From the NCBI RefSeq assembly GCF_012848475.1, contig NZ_CP051666.1:1511001-1575000 (forward strand): 64,000 bases of DNA, read 5' to 3'. The notes under the pieces are model-generated. The model was not told where the DNA came from, made no database searches, and saw nothing but the letters and a program-made list of their open reading frames with translations. Numbering within the stretch: position 1 is the first letter of the stretch; each line of letters starts with the position of its first letter. Of this stretch, positions 26,752 through 36,959 are shown piece after piece. The position numbers were made by a program, and so were the translations under genes. Source of the stretch: Marinobacterium sp. LSUCC0821. Lineage in GTDB: Bacteria; Pseudomonadota; Gammaproteobacteria; Pseudomonadales; Balneatricaceae.

Positions 26752-27051
26752 TTATTCGCCAGCAGCCAGAAAATCAATTTCTGAGCCTTCAGCTAGACGA
26801 ACGTACGCTTTACGTACATCGTTACGTTTACCTAGACCACGTTGAGTACGCTTAGTCTTACCTTTAGCGTTCAGAACGTTTACAGCTGCAACCTTAACGT
26901 TGAAAAGCTGCTCTACAGCAGTCTTGATCTCAGGTTTAGTTGCATCGCTAGATACACGGAAAACAACCTGCTGAGAATCTTCAGCTACGATTGTAGCTTT
27001 CTCAGAGATGTGCGGTCCTAGCAACACTTTGTATACGCGTTCCTGGTTCAT
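26752..27051 (-). CDS. rplW: 50S ribosomal protein L23
   Basis: Exit-tunnel docking protein for trigger factor and SRP. The 99 residues start [33 protein letters not shown] and contain [27 protein letters not shown]. The start overlaps the rplD stop by 4 bases and has a GAGGAGG site inside rplD. Confidence 0.99.
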   Translation of the reverse strand: MNQERVYKVLLGPHISEKATIVAEDSQQVVFRVSSDATKPEIKTAVEQLFNVKVAAVNVLNAKGKTKRTQRGLGKRNDVRKAYVRLAEGSEIDFLAAGE

Positions 27052-27653
27052 GCGAACACCTCCTCGATCTTCTTCAGAGCAGGGACAGTCACAACAACTT
27101 TGTCAAAGCCGATCAAGCTAACTGGATCAATTGCAGCGGCATCGCGCACATCTACATGTGGCACGTTTCGTGCAGCAAGGTACAGGTTAAGATCAACTTC
27201 TTCTGTCACTACCAGAGCATTGCTCAGGTCGAACTCTTTCATTTTCGCTAGGAACTGCTTAGTTTTTGGAGACTCCACAGAGAAGTTCTCAACAACAACT
27301 AGACGCTCCTGACGTACAAGCTCAGACAAGATAGAACGCATCGCAGCGCGGTACATCTTCTTGTTAACTTTCTGATCGTAGTTACGTGGCTTAGCAGCGA
27401 ACGTAACACCACCAGTGCGCCAGATTGGAGAACGAGTAGTACCCTGACGAGCACGACCTGTACCTTTCTGACGGAATGGCTTAGCACCACCACCAGCTAC
27501 TTCTGAGCGTGTTTTCTGAGCTTTAGTACCCTGACGGCCGCCTGCCATGTAAGCAGTAACAACCTGGTGCACTAGAGCTTCGTTAAACTCTTTACCAAAC
27601 GCAGTATCGGCAACTTCTACCGAACCTTTGGCGCCAGTCAGATTTAAATTCAT
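27048..27653 (-). CDS. rplD: 50S ribosomal protein L4
   Basis: Exit-tunnel protein that represses the S10 operon in enterobacteria. The 201 residues carry the extended loop [44 protein letters not shown]. The leader upstream of rpsJ here is short (about 65 bases), so L4 attenuation of the enterobacterial kind is uncertain. Confidence 0.99.
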   Translation of the reverse strand: MNLNLTGAKGSVEVADTAFGKEFNEALVHQVVTAYMAGGRQGTKAQKTRSEVAGGGAKPFRQKGTGRARQGTTRSPIWRTGGVTFAAKPRNYDQKVNKKMYRAAMRSILSELVRQERLVVVENFSVESPKTKQFLAKMKEFDLSNALVVTEEVDLNLYLAARNVPHVDVRDAAAIDPVSLIGFDKVVVTVPALKKIEEVFA

Positions 27654-27664
27654 ATCAATCTCCC

Positions 27665-28303
27665 TTAGCCGCGCGCTTTAACTGCTGGTTTAACGATAAC
27701 ATCGCCACCAGGAGCACCAGGAACAGCACCCTTGATGAGAAGCAAACCGCGCTCAGCGTCTACACGTACAACCTCAAGGCTTTGTGTAGTTTGACGCTCA
27801 GCACCCATGTGCCCTGCCATCTTTTTACCTTTAAAAACGCGACCCGGTGTTTGACACTGGCCGATTGAACCCGGAGCACGGTGAGATAGTGAGTTACCGT
27901 GAGTCGCATCCTGAGTAGCGAAGTTCCAGCGCTTAACGCCACCCTGGAAACCCTTACCTTTAGTTTGACCTGTAACGTCTACTTTCTGACCAGCTTGGAA
28001 GCGCTCAACTGTTAGTGAATCACCAACGTTGATTTCCTCATCACCATTCGCGCGAAACTCCCACAAACCTGCACCTGCTTCAACGCCTGCTTTAGCAAAG
28101 TGACCTGCTTCTGGCTTAGAAAGACGATTTGCTTTCTTAGCACCAGTAGTCACCTGCACAGCTGCGTAACCGTCTGTATCAACGGTCTTCACACAAGTCA
28201 CGCGGTTCGGTTCCACCTCGATGACGGTGACTGGCACGGATACGCCGTCTTCAGTGAAGACACGGGTCATGCCCGCTTTACGTCCGATTAGTCCTAATGA
28301 CAT
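27665..28303 (-). CDS. rplC: 50S ribosomal protein L3
   Basis: Early 50S assembly protein reaching the peptidyl-transferase centre. The start is placed at [20 protein letters not shown] because AAGAGG stands just before it; the frame is open 14 codons further up but without L3 homology. Length is 212. The loop [18 protein letters not shown] and the Gln of [10 protein letters not shown] (a methylation site in E. coli) are present. Confidence 0.98.
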   Translation of the reverse strand: MSLGLIGRKAGMTRVFTEDGVSVPVTVIEVEPNRVTCVKTVDTDGYAAVQVTTGAKKANRLSKPEAGHFAKAGVEAGAGLWEFRANGDEEINVGDSLTVERFQAGQKVDVTGQTKGKGFQGGVKRWNFATQDATHGNSLSHRAPGSIGQCQTPGRVFKGKKMAGHMGAERQTTQSLEVVRVDAERGLLLIKGAVPGAPGGDVIVKPAVKARG

Positions 28304-28418
28304 TTTAATTACCTCTTGCCAGTTGTGTACGGGGCTGTTACCCACTACGGCTACCCTTTACAGGGATATTCCACAAATAGCGCTTCATTAATAAAAATTA
28401 ATATATTAGCGCGTGCTA

Positions 28419-28730
28419 TTAGCCTAGGCTGATCTGCACTTCTACACCCGCTGCGAGATCTAGTTTCATTAGAGCATCAACAGTTTTTTCTGTTGGCTCA
28501 ACGATATCTAGAACACGCTTGTGCGTACGAATTTCGTACTGATCACGCGCGTCTTTGTTGACGTGCGGAGAGATCAGAACGGTGTAACGCTCTTTGCGAG
28601 TAGGAAGTGGGATCGGACCACGGACCTGAGCACCAGTTCGCTTAGCGGTTTCAACGATCTCCTGAGCCGAAGTATCGATCAGACGATGGTCAAAAGCTTT
28701 CAGACGAATTCTGATTTTTTGGTTCTGCAT
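28419..28730 (-). CDS. rpsJ: 30S ribosomal protein S10
   Basis: Head protein that is also the NusE antitermination factor. The 103 residues begin [47 protein letters not shown]. An in-frame GTG nine bases upstream (28739) is nearer the optimal distance from the TAGGAA ribosome site, so the protein could carry three extra residues (MIK). The ATG is kept because the family starts there. It is the first gene of the S10 block. Confidence 0.96.
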   Translation of the reverse strand: MQNQKIRIRLKAFDHRLIDTSAQEIVETAKRTGAQVRGPIPLPTRKERYTVLISPHVNKDARDQYEIRTHKRVLDIVEPTEKTVDALMKLDLAAGVEVQISLG

Positions 28731-28801
28731 TTTGATCACGCATTTCCTAAAAAATTAAACAAACGGCAATAGCCGACCTCCCCTCAAATGAAGGGACGCA
28801 A

Positions 28802-28831
28802 ATTCTACTTGAATTTAAACCGGTAGGTCAA
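28802..28831 (-). promoter_or_regulatory. Predicted promoter of the S10 operon
   Basis: On the minus strand TTGACC (-35, 28831-28826) and TAGAAT (-10, 28807-28802) are separated by 18 bases. Transcription would start near 28795, giving a leader of about 65 bases before rpsJ, much shorter than the E. coli S10 leader. Confidence 0.7.
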
Positions 28832-28855
28832 CTACAGATTTAGTTTTAGGCATAC

Positions 28856-28882
28856 CCTGAAATTTGCTCCTGCAATTTCAGG
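28856..28882. repeat. Inverted repeat upstream of the S10 promoter
   Basis: CCTGAAATT and AATTTCAGG form a 9-bp stem around a 9-base centre, between the tuf terminator and the S10 promoter. It has no T-run. It could be an operator or an mRNA end structure. No assignment is made. Confidence 0.45.
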
Positions 28883-28906
28883 ATACCGCCCATCCCTGGA
28901 CATAAA

Positions 28907-28930
28907 AAAACCCGCTCGAGAGCGGGTTTT
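28907..28930 (-). terminator. Terminator of tuf
   Basis: A 10-bp stem (AAAACCCGCT with AGCGGGTTTT, 4-base loop CGAG) is followed on the minus strand by a run of seven T. It ends the tuf transcript before the S10 promoter. Confidence 0.88.
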
Positions 28931-28950
28931 CTTTAGAAGATTATCAGCAA

Positions 28951-30174
28951 TTAAGCGATGATCTTAGATACAACGCCAGCGCCAACAGTACGGCCACCTT
29001 CGCGAACTGCGAAACGTAGACCTTCGTCCATTGCGATTGGGTTGATTAGCGTAACATTCATCTTGATGTTATCACCTGGCATTACCATTTCTACACCTTC
29101 TGGAAGCTCTACAGCACCAGTGATGTCAGTAGTACGGAAGTAGAACTGTGGACGGTAACCTTTGAAGAATGGAGTGTGACGACCACCTTCATCTTTGCTT
29201 AGTACGTATACTTCGCCTTCGAACTGAGTGTGAGGCTTAGTAGTGCCTGGCTTACAAAGAACCTGACCGCGCTCAACGTCATCACGCTTAGTACCACGTA
29301 GAAGAACACCACAGTTCTCACCAGCACGGCCTTCGTCAAGAAGTTTACGGAACATCTCAACACCAGTACAAGTAGATTTCTGAGTATCACGGATACCAAC
29401 GATTTCGATCTCGTCGCCCACTTTAAGGATACCGCGCTCGATACGACCAGTTACTACAGTACCACGACCAGAGATCGAGAATACGTCCTCGATTGGCATT
29501 AGGAATGCCTGGTCAACTAGACGAACTGGCTCTGGGATGTAAGTATCTAGAGCTTCAACAAGAGCTTTAACAGCTGAAGTACCAAGACCGTCTGCATCTT
29601 CACCGTTAAGTGCCATTAGAGCAGAACCAGCGATGATTGGAGTGTCATCACCTGGGAAGTCGTAAGTGTCTAGAAGCTCAGTGATTTCCATCTTAACTAG
29701 CTCTAGCATCTCTTCATATTCTTCAGTACCAACGCCGCCACAGTCTTCAGCAAGAAGGTCAGCTTTGTTTAGGAATACAACGATGTAAGGTACACCTACC
29801 TGACGTGAAAGAAGGATGTGCTCACGAGTCTGTGGCATAGGACCGTCAGTCGCACCACAAACAAGGATAGCGCCGTCCATCTGAGCAGCACCAGTGATCA
29901 TGTTCTTAACGTAGTCGGCGTGTCCTGGACAGTCAACGTGCGCGTAGTGACGAATGTTAGAATCGTACTCTACGTGAGAAGTGTTGATTGTGATACCGCG
30001 CTCACGCTCTTCTGGAGCTTTGTCGATACCGTCGAATGCTACAGCTGTACCACCGAATACTTCTGCACATACACGAGTAAGTGCTGCAGTAAGAGTTGTT
30101 TTACCGTGGTCAACGTGGCCGATAGTACCAACGTTAACGTGCGGCTTGTTACGTTCAAATGCTTGCTTAGCCAC
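28951..30174 (-). CDS. tuf: translation elongation factor Tu
   Basis: GTPase that delivers aminoacyl-tRNA to the ribosome. The 407 residues have the G motifs GHVDHGKT (19-26), DCPGHADY and NKAD, then domains 2 and 3. An insert in the G domain ([30 protein letters not shown]) makes it longer than the 394-residue E. coli form, as in several marine gammaproteobacteria. The start codon is GTG. It has its own promoter and terminator. Codon use is strongly biased, as expected for a very highly expressed gene. Confidence 0.98.
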   Translation of the reverse strand: MAKQAFERNKPHVNVGTIGHVDHGKTTLTAALTRVCAEVFGGTAVAFDGIDKAPEERERGITINTSHVEYDSNIRHYAHVDCPGHADYVKNMITGAAQMDGAILVCGATDGPMPQTREHILLSRQVGVPYIVVFLNKADLLAEDCGGVGTEEYEEMLELVKMEITELLDTYDFPGDDTPIIAGSALMALNGEDADGLGTSAVKALVEALDTYIPEPVRLVDQAFLMPIEDVFSISGRGTVVTGRIERGILKVGDEIEIVGIRDTQKSTCTGVEMFRKLLDEGRAGENCGVLLRGTKRDDVERGQVLCKPGTTKPHTQFEGEVYVLSKDEGGRHTPFFKGYRPQFYFRTTDITGAVELPEGVEMVMPGDNIKMNVTLINPIAMDEGLRFAVREGGRTVGAGVVSKIIA

Positions 30175-30244
30175 GAGCTTAATTCCTGTATTTGATTAAA
30201 AAAGAAGACTGCCAATCAAAGTTAGCAATCCTTCTGGGCGCGAA

Positions 30245-30272
30245 ATTTTAACGCTATCGACTTTAGAGTCAA
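30245..30272 (-). promoter_or_regulatory. Predicted tuf promoter
   Basis: On the minus strand TTGACT (30272-30267) and TAAAAT (30250-30245) are spaced by 16 bases, about 70 bases before the tuf GTG. GCGC-rich bases follow the -10, a discriminator suggestive of stringent control. Confidence 0.65.
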
Positions 30273-30413
30273 GTAATACCGTATTTTTTTCTTCGCTATT
30301 TTCGATTTCTTAACAACTGTCAGATTTATATAAGCGGTAAATGAATATACATATATATGTCACACATTCTGATTACATTTCGATCAACCCTTCCATACAA
30401 AAGTATAGGAGCG

Positions 30414-30419
30414 TATAAT
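30414..30419 (+). promoter_or_regulatory. Predicted -10 box for the EF-G2 gene
   Basis: TATAAT lies 72 bases before the chosen start. The corresponding -35 (TTCCAT at 30391-30396) is poor. The tuf-EF-G2 intergenic region (30175-30490) otherwise holds the divergent tuf promoter and AT-rich sequence. Confidence 0.45.
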
Positions 30420-30490
30420 CTCGCGACTTTTTCCAAGGAATAGGCGAATTATTCGCTGGTTCTGTAACGTTCATGAATTCGAGTGAGACC

Positions 30491-32575
30491 ATGACTGATC
30501 TAAGTAAATACCGCAACATAGGCATCTTCGCTCACGTAGATGCGGGTAAAACCACAACTACCGAGCGTATCCTGAAACTTACAGGTAAGATCCACAAAAC
30601 AGGTGAAGTACACGAAGGTGCTGCTACTACCGACTTCATGGAACAGGAGCAGGAGCGTGGTATCACCATCCAGTCTGCAGCAACGACCTGTTTCTGGAAA
30701 GACCACCGTTTCAACATCATCGACACTCCTGGACACGTTGACTTCACTGTAGAAGTTTACCGTTCACTTAAAGTACTCGACGGCGGTGTCGGCGTATTCT
30801 GTGGTTCTGGCGGTGTAGAGCCTCAGTCAGAAACTAACTGGCGCTACGCAAACGAGTCTGAAGTTGCTCGTGTAATTTTCGTCAACAAACTAGACCGTCT
30901 TGGCGCTGACTTCTACCGCGTTGTCGGCCAGATCAAGAAAGTTCTTGGCGCTAACCCACTGATCATGACTCTACCAATCGGTACTGAAGAGAACTTCGTG
31001 GGTGTTGTAGACGTTCTAACTAAGAAAGCTTACGTATGGGATGACTCAGGTCTTCCTGAAAACTACGAAATTACAGATGTCCCAGCGGACATGGTTGACG
31101 ACGTAGAGATGTACCACGAGCAGCTAATCGAAACAGCTGTTGAGCAGGACGACGACCTAATGATGGCTTACATGGAAGGTGAGATGCCATCTATCGAAGA
31201 CATCAAACGTTGTATCCGCAAAGGTACTATCGCTCTAGACTTCTTCCCAACATTCTGTGGTTCTGCATTCAAGAACAAGGGTGTACAGCTTGTACTAGAC
31301 GGTGTTGTAGATTACCTACCAAGCCCAACAGAAGTTGATCCACAGGATCTTACTGACGAAGAAGGCAACCCAACTGGCGGCAAAGCGATCGTATCTGCTG
31401 ATGAGCCACTACGCGCTCTTGCATTCAAGATCATGGATGACCGCTTCGGTGCACTAACATTCGTACGTATCTACTCAGGTGTATTGAACAAGGGTGACAC
31501 CATCCTTAACTCTGCAACTGGCAAAACTGAGCGTATCGGCCGCATGGTTGAGATGCACGCTAACGAACGTAACGAAATTTCATCAGCACAGGCTGGTGAC
31601 ATCATTGCAATCGTTGGTATGAAAAACGTTCAGACTGGCCACACGCTTTGTGACCAGAAACACGAATGTACACTTGAAGCGATGGTATTCCCTGAGCCAG
31701 TAATCTCTATCGCCGTTGCTCCTAAGGACAAAGGCGGTTCTGAGAAGATGGGTATCGCTATCGGTAAGATGGTTGCAGAAGACCCATCATTCCGCGTTGA
31801 AACTGACGAAGATTCAGGCGAAACCATCCTTAAAGGTATGGGTGAGCTTCACCTAGACGTTAAAGTTGACATCCTTAAGCGTACCTACGGCGTTGAACTT
31901 ATCGTTGGTAAACCACAGGTTGCTTACCGTGAGTCGATCACAACTAAGGTTGAAGATAGCTACACGCACAAGAAACAGTCTGGTGGTTCAGGTCAGTACG
32001 GTAAGATCGACTACCGCATGATGCCAGGTGAGCCAGGTTCTGGTTTCACTTTCACTTCTACAGTTGTCGGCGGTAACGTTCCTAAGGAATTCTGGCCTGC
32101 AGTTGAGAAAGGCTTCGAATCAATGATGAAAGAAGGTACTGTTGCAGGCTACCCAGTAGTTGACGTAGCAGTTGAACTATTCGACGGTGGCTACCACGCA
32201 GTCGACTCATCAGCTATCGCGTTCGAAATCGCAGCGAAAGGCGCATTCCGTCAGTCAATGCCTAAAGCGAACCCACAGCTTCTTGAGCCTGTAATGAAAG
32301 TTGACGTGTTCACTCCAGAAGATCACGTAGGTGACGTAATCGGTGACCTTAACCGTCGTCGCGGCATGATCAAAGACCAGGAAGCTGGTGTAACTGGCGT
32401 ACGCATCAAAGCTGACGTACCACTATCAGAGATGTTCGGTTACATCGGACACCTACGTACTATGACTTCTGGTCGTGGTCAGTTCTCTATGGAGTTCAGC
32501 CACTACTCACAGTGTCCATCTAACGTAGCTGAGACTGTAGTAGCAGAAGCGAAAGCACGTAAAGAAGCTAAGTAA
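30491..32575 (+). CDS. fusA2: elongation factor G, class II (EF-G2)
   Basis: A 694-residue translational GTPase with AHVDAGKT (14-21), DTPGHVDF and NKLDRLG followed by domains II-V. The sequence [41 protein letters not shown] and [32 protein letters not shown] matches the EF-G2 type of Pseudomonas and Vibrio rather than the canonical FusA of the str operon. The start is set at [13 protein letters not shown], where homology begins and GAG-TGAGA lies upstream; the frame opens 6 codons earlier without a ribosome site. It may act in translocation or recycling; whether a second, canonical fusA exists cannot be seen here. Confidence 0.88.
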   Translation: MTDLSKYRNIGIFAHVDAGKTTTTERILKLTGKIHKTGEVHEGAATTDFMEQEQERGITIQSAATTCFWKDHRFNIIDTPGHVDFTVEVYRSLKVLDGGVGVFCGSGGVEPQSETNWRYANESEVARVIFVNKLDRLGADFYRVVGQIKKVLGANPLIMTLPIGTEENFVGVVDVLTKKAYVWDDSGLPENYEITDVPADMVDDVEMYHEQLIETAVEQDDDLMMAYMEGEMPSIEDIKRCIRKGTIALDFFPTFCGSAFKNKGVQLVLDGVVDYLPSPTEVDPQDLTDEEGNPTGGKAIVSADEPLRALAFKIMDDRFGALTFVRIYSGVLNKGDTILNSATGKTERIGRMVEMHANERNEISSAQAGDIIAIVGMKNVQTGHTLCDQKHECTLEAMVFPEPVISIAVAPKDKGGSEKMGIAIGKMVAEDPSFRVETDEDSGETILKGMGELHLDVKVDILKRTYGVELIVGKPQVAYRESITTKVEDSYTHKKQSGGSGQYGKIDYRMMPGEPGSGFTFTSTVVGGNVPKEFWPAVEKGFESMMKEGTVAGYPVVDVAVELFDGGYHAVDSSAIAFEIAAKGAFRQSMPKANPQLLEPVMKVDVFTPEDHVGDVIGDLNRRRGMIKDQEAGVTGVRIKADVPLSEMFGYIGHLRTMTSGRGQFSMEFSHYSQCPSNVAETVVAEAKARKEAK

Positions 32576-32588
32576 GATAGCTTCCAAC

Positions 32589-32624
32589 AAAAAACCCCAG
32601 CATCTTCGGATCCTGGGGTTTTTT
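32589..32624. terminator. Bidirectional terminator after EF-G2
   Basis: A stem AAAAAACCCCAG with CTGGGGTTTTTT, continued by ATC/GAT after one mismatch, closes on a TTCG tetraloop. It serves the convergent EF-G2 and RmlD-like genes. Confidence 0.9.
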
Positions 32625-32663
32625 ATTACCTAAATAGAGCAAAAATTTTAATAGAGATAGATC

Positions 32664-33614
32664 TTATGAACCCAGCGCTTCGGCACGCGTCTCTGTTGTA
32701 GGCTGCACCACCTTACTACCATCTTGACCATAGAGCTCACGCACCAAACGCTGCAGGTCCACTCGCCAAGGCCGCTGACGTACCCCAAAGGTGTTCAATA
32801 TCTTTTTACAGGTCAAAACAGAGGAAGTTGGACGTTCAACCCCCTCCTCCTGTGCACCTGGTATAGGCACAATATTTCTAACCGCTAACTCTTCATATTG
32901 GCTAGCAGCCGCAATGATCGCCTCAAGGAACCGGTAGCGAGTGGTAATTTCAGCACCCGAGTAGTGGTAGGTACCCCAAGCTTCAGCACCCTCTTCAATC
33001 TGCTCCATAATGGCCAGTATTACACGAGCAACATCATGCGCGGCCGTAGGACAACCACGACGATCATCAACTGCACGCAGTGTCTTATGCTCACGCGCTT
33101 GATCGAGCATCTTTGTGAGGTAGTTCACACCGGTCTCACTAAAGACCCAACTGACGCGAAGTATAATGTGCTTAGCATGCGCTTCACGTACATGCTGTTC
33201 ACCCTGCAACTTAGATTGACCAAAAATACCAAGCGGGGCTGGCTCATCATCCTCTTTATAGCCACTCTCATAGTGACCATCAAAGATATAGTCTGACGAT
33301 ATATGGATTAACGGAATACTGAGGTCATGACAAGCTTGCGCCAGACAGCGCGGACCTTCAGCATTAACAGCAAAAGCGCGATGAGGATGCGCCTCAGCAG
33401 CATCCACCTGATTAAAGCCCGCACCATTAAGGACGTAGTGCGGTAATTCGGAAGCGAGCTTAGCAGTCACCTGCTCCAGATTGGTGACGTCAAAGTTGCG
33501 GTGCGTAACGGCGACCAACTCTATTTGATCAATCTTGTTCGCAATGCGGCAGAAGGCACGACCAATTTGGCCTTCAGAGCCTGTCACCAAGATCTTTATC
33601 TTATCGCCGTACAC
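32664..33614 (-). CDS. RmlD-like NAD(P)-dependent sugar reductase
   Basis: A 316-residue short-chain dehydrogenase/reductase of the RmlD (dTDP-4-dehydrorhamnose reductase) substrate-binding family. It has the N-terminal nucleotide motif ILVTGSEGQIGRAF, NGAGFNQVDAAE, HISSDYIFDG, a YxxxK-like region modified to GIFGQSKLQGEQ, and LRVSWVFSETGVNYLTKML. The usual catalytic Tyr before xxxK appears replaced by Phe (IFGQSK), so rhamnose reductase activity is doubtful. The start codon is GTG with a weak ribosome site. No other dTDP-rhamnose genes are adjacent, so its substrate is unknown. Confidence 0.75.
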   Translation of the reverse strand: MYGDKIKILVTGSEGQIGRAFCRIANKIDQIELVAVTHRNFDVTNLEQVTAKLASELPHYVLNGAGFNQVDAAEAHPHRAFAVNAEGPRCLAQACHDLSIPLIHISSDYIFDGHYESGYKEDDEPAPLGIFGQSKLQGEQHVREAHAKHIILRVSWVFSETGVNYLTKMLDQAREHKTLRAVDDRRGCPTAAHDVARVILAIMEQIEEGAEAWGTYHYSGAEITTRYRFLEAIIAAASQYEELAVRNIVPIPGAQEEGVERPTSSVLTCKKILNTFGVRQRPWRVDLQRLVRELYGQDGSKVVQPTTETRAEALGS

Positions 33615-33701
33615 CAGACACTCGCATCACTTAACAATTGGGATAGCTTAAGTGTACGAAACAGGGGTTCTTGGGGGCAATAGGCAATTAATCCCTAAGT
33701 G

Positions 33702-34019
33702 CTACTTTTTGGGCGGAATTACCGGAAAGGCGGTAACCGTACCTTCAGCATCACTAATACGTACCTTGCCGCGCTTCTCAACCTCATCTATCTGAATAAT
33801 CGCCTGCATAGGTACAAAAGACCGTTTCACACCTTCAAATTCTGAACGTAAACGATCTTCGGCCGGGTCTATTAGCATCTCCGTATGACTACCAAATACA
33901 AACCCCTCCAGCACAACAAAGCCCCAGAGATCTGCGCTGTAGACCTGCTCAACAAAAAGCTCATAAACCTTATCTTTATTCACATAGACAACTCGATAGA
34001 GTCGTTTCTCTTTTGCCAT
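33702..34019 (-). CDS. DUF1820 family protein
   Basis: A 105-residue soluble protein starting MAKEKRLYRVVYVNKDKVYELFVEQVYSADLWGFVVLEGFVFG and containing RSEFEGVKRSFVPMQAIIQIDEVEKRG, the pattern of the gammaproteobacterial DUF1820 family. Function is unknown. AAGAGG stands 5 bases before the chosen ATG. It is divergent from miaB; in pseudomonads I recall a similar gene near miaB, so the linkage may be conserved. Confidence 0.8.
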   Translation of the reverse strand: MAKEKRLYRVVYVNKDKVYELFVEQVYSADLWGFVVLEGFVFGSHTEMLIDPAEDRLRSEFEGVKRSFVPMQAIIQIDEVEKRGKVRISDAEGTVTAFPVIPPKK

Positions 34020-34078
34020 AAACACCTCTTAACAACTATTCATGCTCAATGGGGGCGTCGTCGCTAAAAACAAGTTTG

Positions 34079-34108
34079 TTAGCACCCGAAGCACCCCTAA
34101 TGTATAAT
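34079..34108 (+). promoter_or_regulatory. Predicted miaB promoter
   Basis: TTAGCA (34079-34084), an 18-base spacer and a perfect TATAAT (34103-34108) lie 48 bases before the miaB ATG, in the divergent gap with the DUF1820 gene. Confidence 0.6.
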
Positions 34109-34155
34109 CGCGAGCCCGCAATAGCGGCACATATGAATTGATATACGGTGGACAC

Positions 34156-35499
34156 ATGACTAAGAAACTCTTTATCAAGACACACGGCTGTCAGATGAAT
34201 GAGTATGACTCTGCGCGAATGGCTGACCTCCTTGGTGAAAGCCATAAACTCGAACTGACAGATAACCCAGAAGAGGCGGACGTACTGCTTCTAAATACCT
34301 GTTCAATTCGCGAGAAAGCGCAGGAAAAAGTGTTTCACCAACTCGGTCGCTGGCGCCTTCTGAAAGAGAAGAAGCCGGGGCTTATGATTGGCGTGGGCGG
34401 CTGTGTTGCAAGCCAAGAGGGCGAAGCTATTCGAGATCGCGCACCCTTCGTAGATATGATCTTTGGCCCACAAACACTTCACCGTCTACCTGAGATGATC
34501 GAAGATACCCGTGGCGGAAAAGTTGGCATTGTTGATGTCAGCTTCCCTGAAATCGAAAAGTTCGATCACCTACCAGCACCAAAAGTTGAAGGTGCCGAAG
34601 CCTTTGTATCGGTCATGGAAGGCTGCAGCAAGTACTGTACCTTCTGTGTCGTACCTTACACGCGTGGTGAAGAAGTTAGCCGCCCACTTGATGACGTGAT
34701 CACCGAAGTTGTCGAGCTTGCCGAACAGGGTGTCCGTGAAGTTAACCTGCTTGGCCAAAACGTTAATGCTTATCGCGGCGCGACCCATGATGGCGACACT
34801 GCAGATCTTGCTGAACTGATTCGCAATGTTGCAGCAGTTGAAGGGATCGATCGTATTCGCTTCACAACCTCACACCCTGTTGAGTTTACAGACAGCCTGA
34901 TTGAGGTTTATGACGAAGTACCTGAATTGGTCAGCCATCTTCACCTACCTGTACAGAGTGGTTCTGACAAAATTCTGATGGCGATGAAACGTGGCCATAC
35001 TGCGATTGAGTACAAGTCAAAACTGCGTCGTATTAAAGAGAAGCGCCCAGAAATCAGCTTCTCTTCTGACTTTATCATCGGTTTCCCAGGCGAGAGCGAT
35101 GAGGATTTTGCAGCGACCATGAAGCTCATTGAAGATATCGGATTTGATACTTCGTTTAGTTTTATCTATAGCCGCCGTCCAGGAACACCGGCAGCTGATC
35201 TGCCGGATACCGTAACGGAAGAGACCAAGAAACAGCGTCTACATATCCTGCAGTCACGCATCACTCAGAATGCACTTCAGATCAGCCGCCGCATGGTAGG
35301 CAGCACGCAGCGCATTCTAGTAAATGGCTACTCTAAGAAGGATCCTGGCCAGCTATCAGGTCGCACCGAGAACAACCGTGTTGTGAACTTCCGTTCGGAC
35401 AACCCAGATCTAATCGGACACTTTGCTGACGTTAAGATTGTTGAAGCCTACCCTAACTCACTGATTGGCGAGCTAATGGGCTCTGAGCTTGATAACTAA
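34156..35499 (+). CDS. miaB: tRNA-2-methylthio-N6-dimethylallyladenosine synthase MiaB
   Basis: Radical-SAM methylthiotransferase that adds the 2-methylthio group to i6A37 of tRNAs reading UNN codons. The 447 residues have the N-terminal UPF0004 domain ([38 protein letters not shown]) whose cysteines hold the auxiliary cluster, the radical-SAM motif [15 protein letters not shown], and a C-terminal TRAM domain. The start at MTKKLF follows GGTGGA. It overlaps phoH by one base (TAATG) and leads the miaB-phoH-ybeY-corC-lnt operon. Confidence 0.97.
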   Translation: MTKKLFIKTHGCQMNEYDSARMADLLGESHKLELTDNPEEADVLLLNTCSIREKAQEKVFHQLGRWRLLKEKKPGLMIGVGGCVASQEGEAIRDRAPFVDMIFGPQTLHRLPEMIEDTRGGKVGIVDVSFPEIEKFDHLPAPKVEGAEAFVSVMEGCSKYCTFCVVPYTRGEEVSRPLDDVITEVVELAEQGVREVNLLGQNVNAYRGATHDGDTADLAELIRNVAAVEGIDRIRFTTSHPVEFTDSLIEVYDEVPELVSHLHLPVQSGSDKILMAMKRGHTAIEYKSKLRRIKEKRPEISFSSDFIIGFPGESDEDFAATMKLIEDIGFDTSFSFIYSRRPGTPAADLPDTVTEETKKQRLHILQSRITQNALQISRRMVGSTQRILVNGYSKKDPGQLSGRTENNRVVNFRSDNPDLIGHFADVKIVEAYPNSLIGELMGSELDN

Positions 35500-36500
35500 T
35501 GAGTGAACCAAAAGAGGGCTTCAACCTAAGTTTACAGCCTGAAGATGGCGCATCTCTGGCAAACCTAGTTGGGCAGTTTGATGAGAACCTTCGCCTTATA
35601 GAAGAGCGTACCGGCGTCTCGATCAGCAACCGAGGGTTCAAATTCCGTATCGGCGGCGACATACGTCTATCGCGTCCCGTTGCCGGGCTGCTGGAGCAGC
35701 TCTACAAGGAGTCGTTAGCAGGGAAACCGCTATCACCCTCGTCTGTTCACCTAGCACTTCAACAAGCTGGAATTGGCAATGAAGTGAATAAAGCTGTAGT
35801 CAGCGATGAAGTAAGTATTCGCACCCGCAAAATGACCATTCGTCCACGCGGTGAGAATCAGCAAAAATACGTTCAGATGATTCGCTACCACGACATCAAC
35901 TTTGGCATTGGCCCTGCAGGAACGGGTAAAACTTATCTTGCTGTTGCAGCCGCGGTAGAGGCACTGGAGCGCGAAGAGGTGAGTCGAATCTTACTCGTGC
36001 GCCCAGCAGTAGAAGCGGGTGAAAAACTTGGCTTCCTGCCTGGCGATCTGACACAGAAGGTCGACCCTTACCTGCGCCCACTTTACGATGCTCTGTATGA
36101 GATGATGGGCTTTGAGAAGGTCGCCAAATTGATCGAAAAGAATGTGATCGAAATCGCACCGCTCGCCTACATGCGTGGCCGTACTCTTAACGGCTCATTT
36201 GTTATTCTTGATGAGTCACAAAACACCACGCGCGAGCAGATGAAGATGTTTCTAACGCGCATAGGCTTTGGTTCTACTGCAGTCATTACTGGCGACCGTA
36301 CCCAAATCGACCTACCTCGCGGTGCCAGCTCAGGCCTGATTCACGCCATGCAGGTTCTCAAAGATGTAAAGGGTATAGGTTTCACCCATTTTGAAGCCAA
36401 AGATGTTGTGCGCCACCCAATCGTGCAGCACATTGTCAGAGCATACGAAAAATTTGAAGCCGAACACGCATCTTCAAAAACGCAGGATGAACATAAATGA
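35499..36500 (+). CDS. ybeZ: PhoH-like ATPase (YbeZ)
   Basis: A 333-residue cytoplasmic P-loop ATPase of the PhoH family. Walker A is [11 protein letters not shown] and Walker [29 protein letters not shown] is a family hallmark. An N-terminal KH-like region precedes the ATPase domain. It acts with the endoribonuclease YbeY in rRNA processing and stress. It is translationally coupled at both ends (TAATG with miaB, ATGA with ybeY). Confidence 0.93.
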   Translation: MSEPKEGFNLSLQPEDGASLANLVGQFDENLRLIEERTGVSISNRGFKFRIGGDIRLSRPVAGLLEQLYKESLAGKPLSPSSVHLALQQAGIGNEVNKAVVSDEVSIRTRKMTIRPRGENQQKYVQMIRYHDINFGIGPAGTGKTYLAVAAAVEALEREEVSRILLVRPAVEAGEKLGFLPGDLTQKVDPYLRPLYDALYEMMGFEKVAKLIEKNVIEIAPLAYMRGRTLNGSFVILDESQNTTREQMKMFLTRIGFGSTAVITGDRTQIDLPRGASSGLIHAMQVLKDVKGIGFTHFEAKDVVRHPIVQHIVRAYEKFEAEHASSKTQDEHK

Positions 36501-36946
36501 GCATCTCACTTGAAGTCATTCGCGCTATAGATTCAGACAAGCTTCCATCTGACGAGCTATTCCAAAGCTGGGCAGATTTAGCTGCCGGCTCGCAGCAAAT
36601 TGAGGGCGAGCTTTGCATTCGCATTGTCGATGAAGCAGAGAGCCAGCAGCTAAACAGCGATTACCGCGGCAAAGATAAACCGACCAACGTTTTATCCTTT
36701 CCGTTTGAAGCTCCACCCGGCTTTCCTGCAGAGATACTGGGCGATCTAGCCATCTGTGCTGCAGTTGTAGAGCGAGAAGCAGCGGAGCAAAATAAAGAAT
36801 TAAATCACCATTGGGCACACATGGTGGTACATGGCGTCTTGCATCTACTTGGATTCGATCATATAAATGACGAAGACGCTGAGGAGATGGAGTCACTTGA
36901 GCGCGAGCTTCTCGCCCAAATCCAGATCCCAGACCCATATATTTGA
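36497..36946 (+). CDS. ybeY: endoribonuclease YbeY
   Basis: Zinc metallo-endoribonuclease involved in 16S rRNA 3' maturation and ribosome quality control. The 149 residues carry the zinc motif [15 protein letters not shown] (H-x3-H-x5-H) in the last third and [16 protein letters not shown] in the middle. Its start overlaps phoH by 4 bases. Confidence 0.96.
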   Translation: MSISLEVIRAIDSDKLPSDELFQSWADLAAGSQQIEGELCIRIVDEAESQQLNSDYRGKDKPTNVLSFPFEAPPGFPAEILGDLAICAAVVEREAAEQNKELNHHWAHMVVHGVLHLLGFDHINDEDAEEMESLERELLAQIQIPDPYI

Positions 36947-36959
36947 GGTTAATACACGC

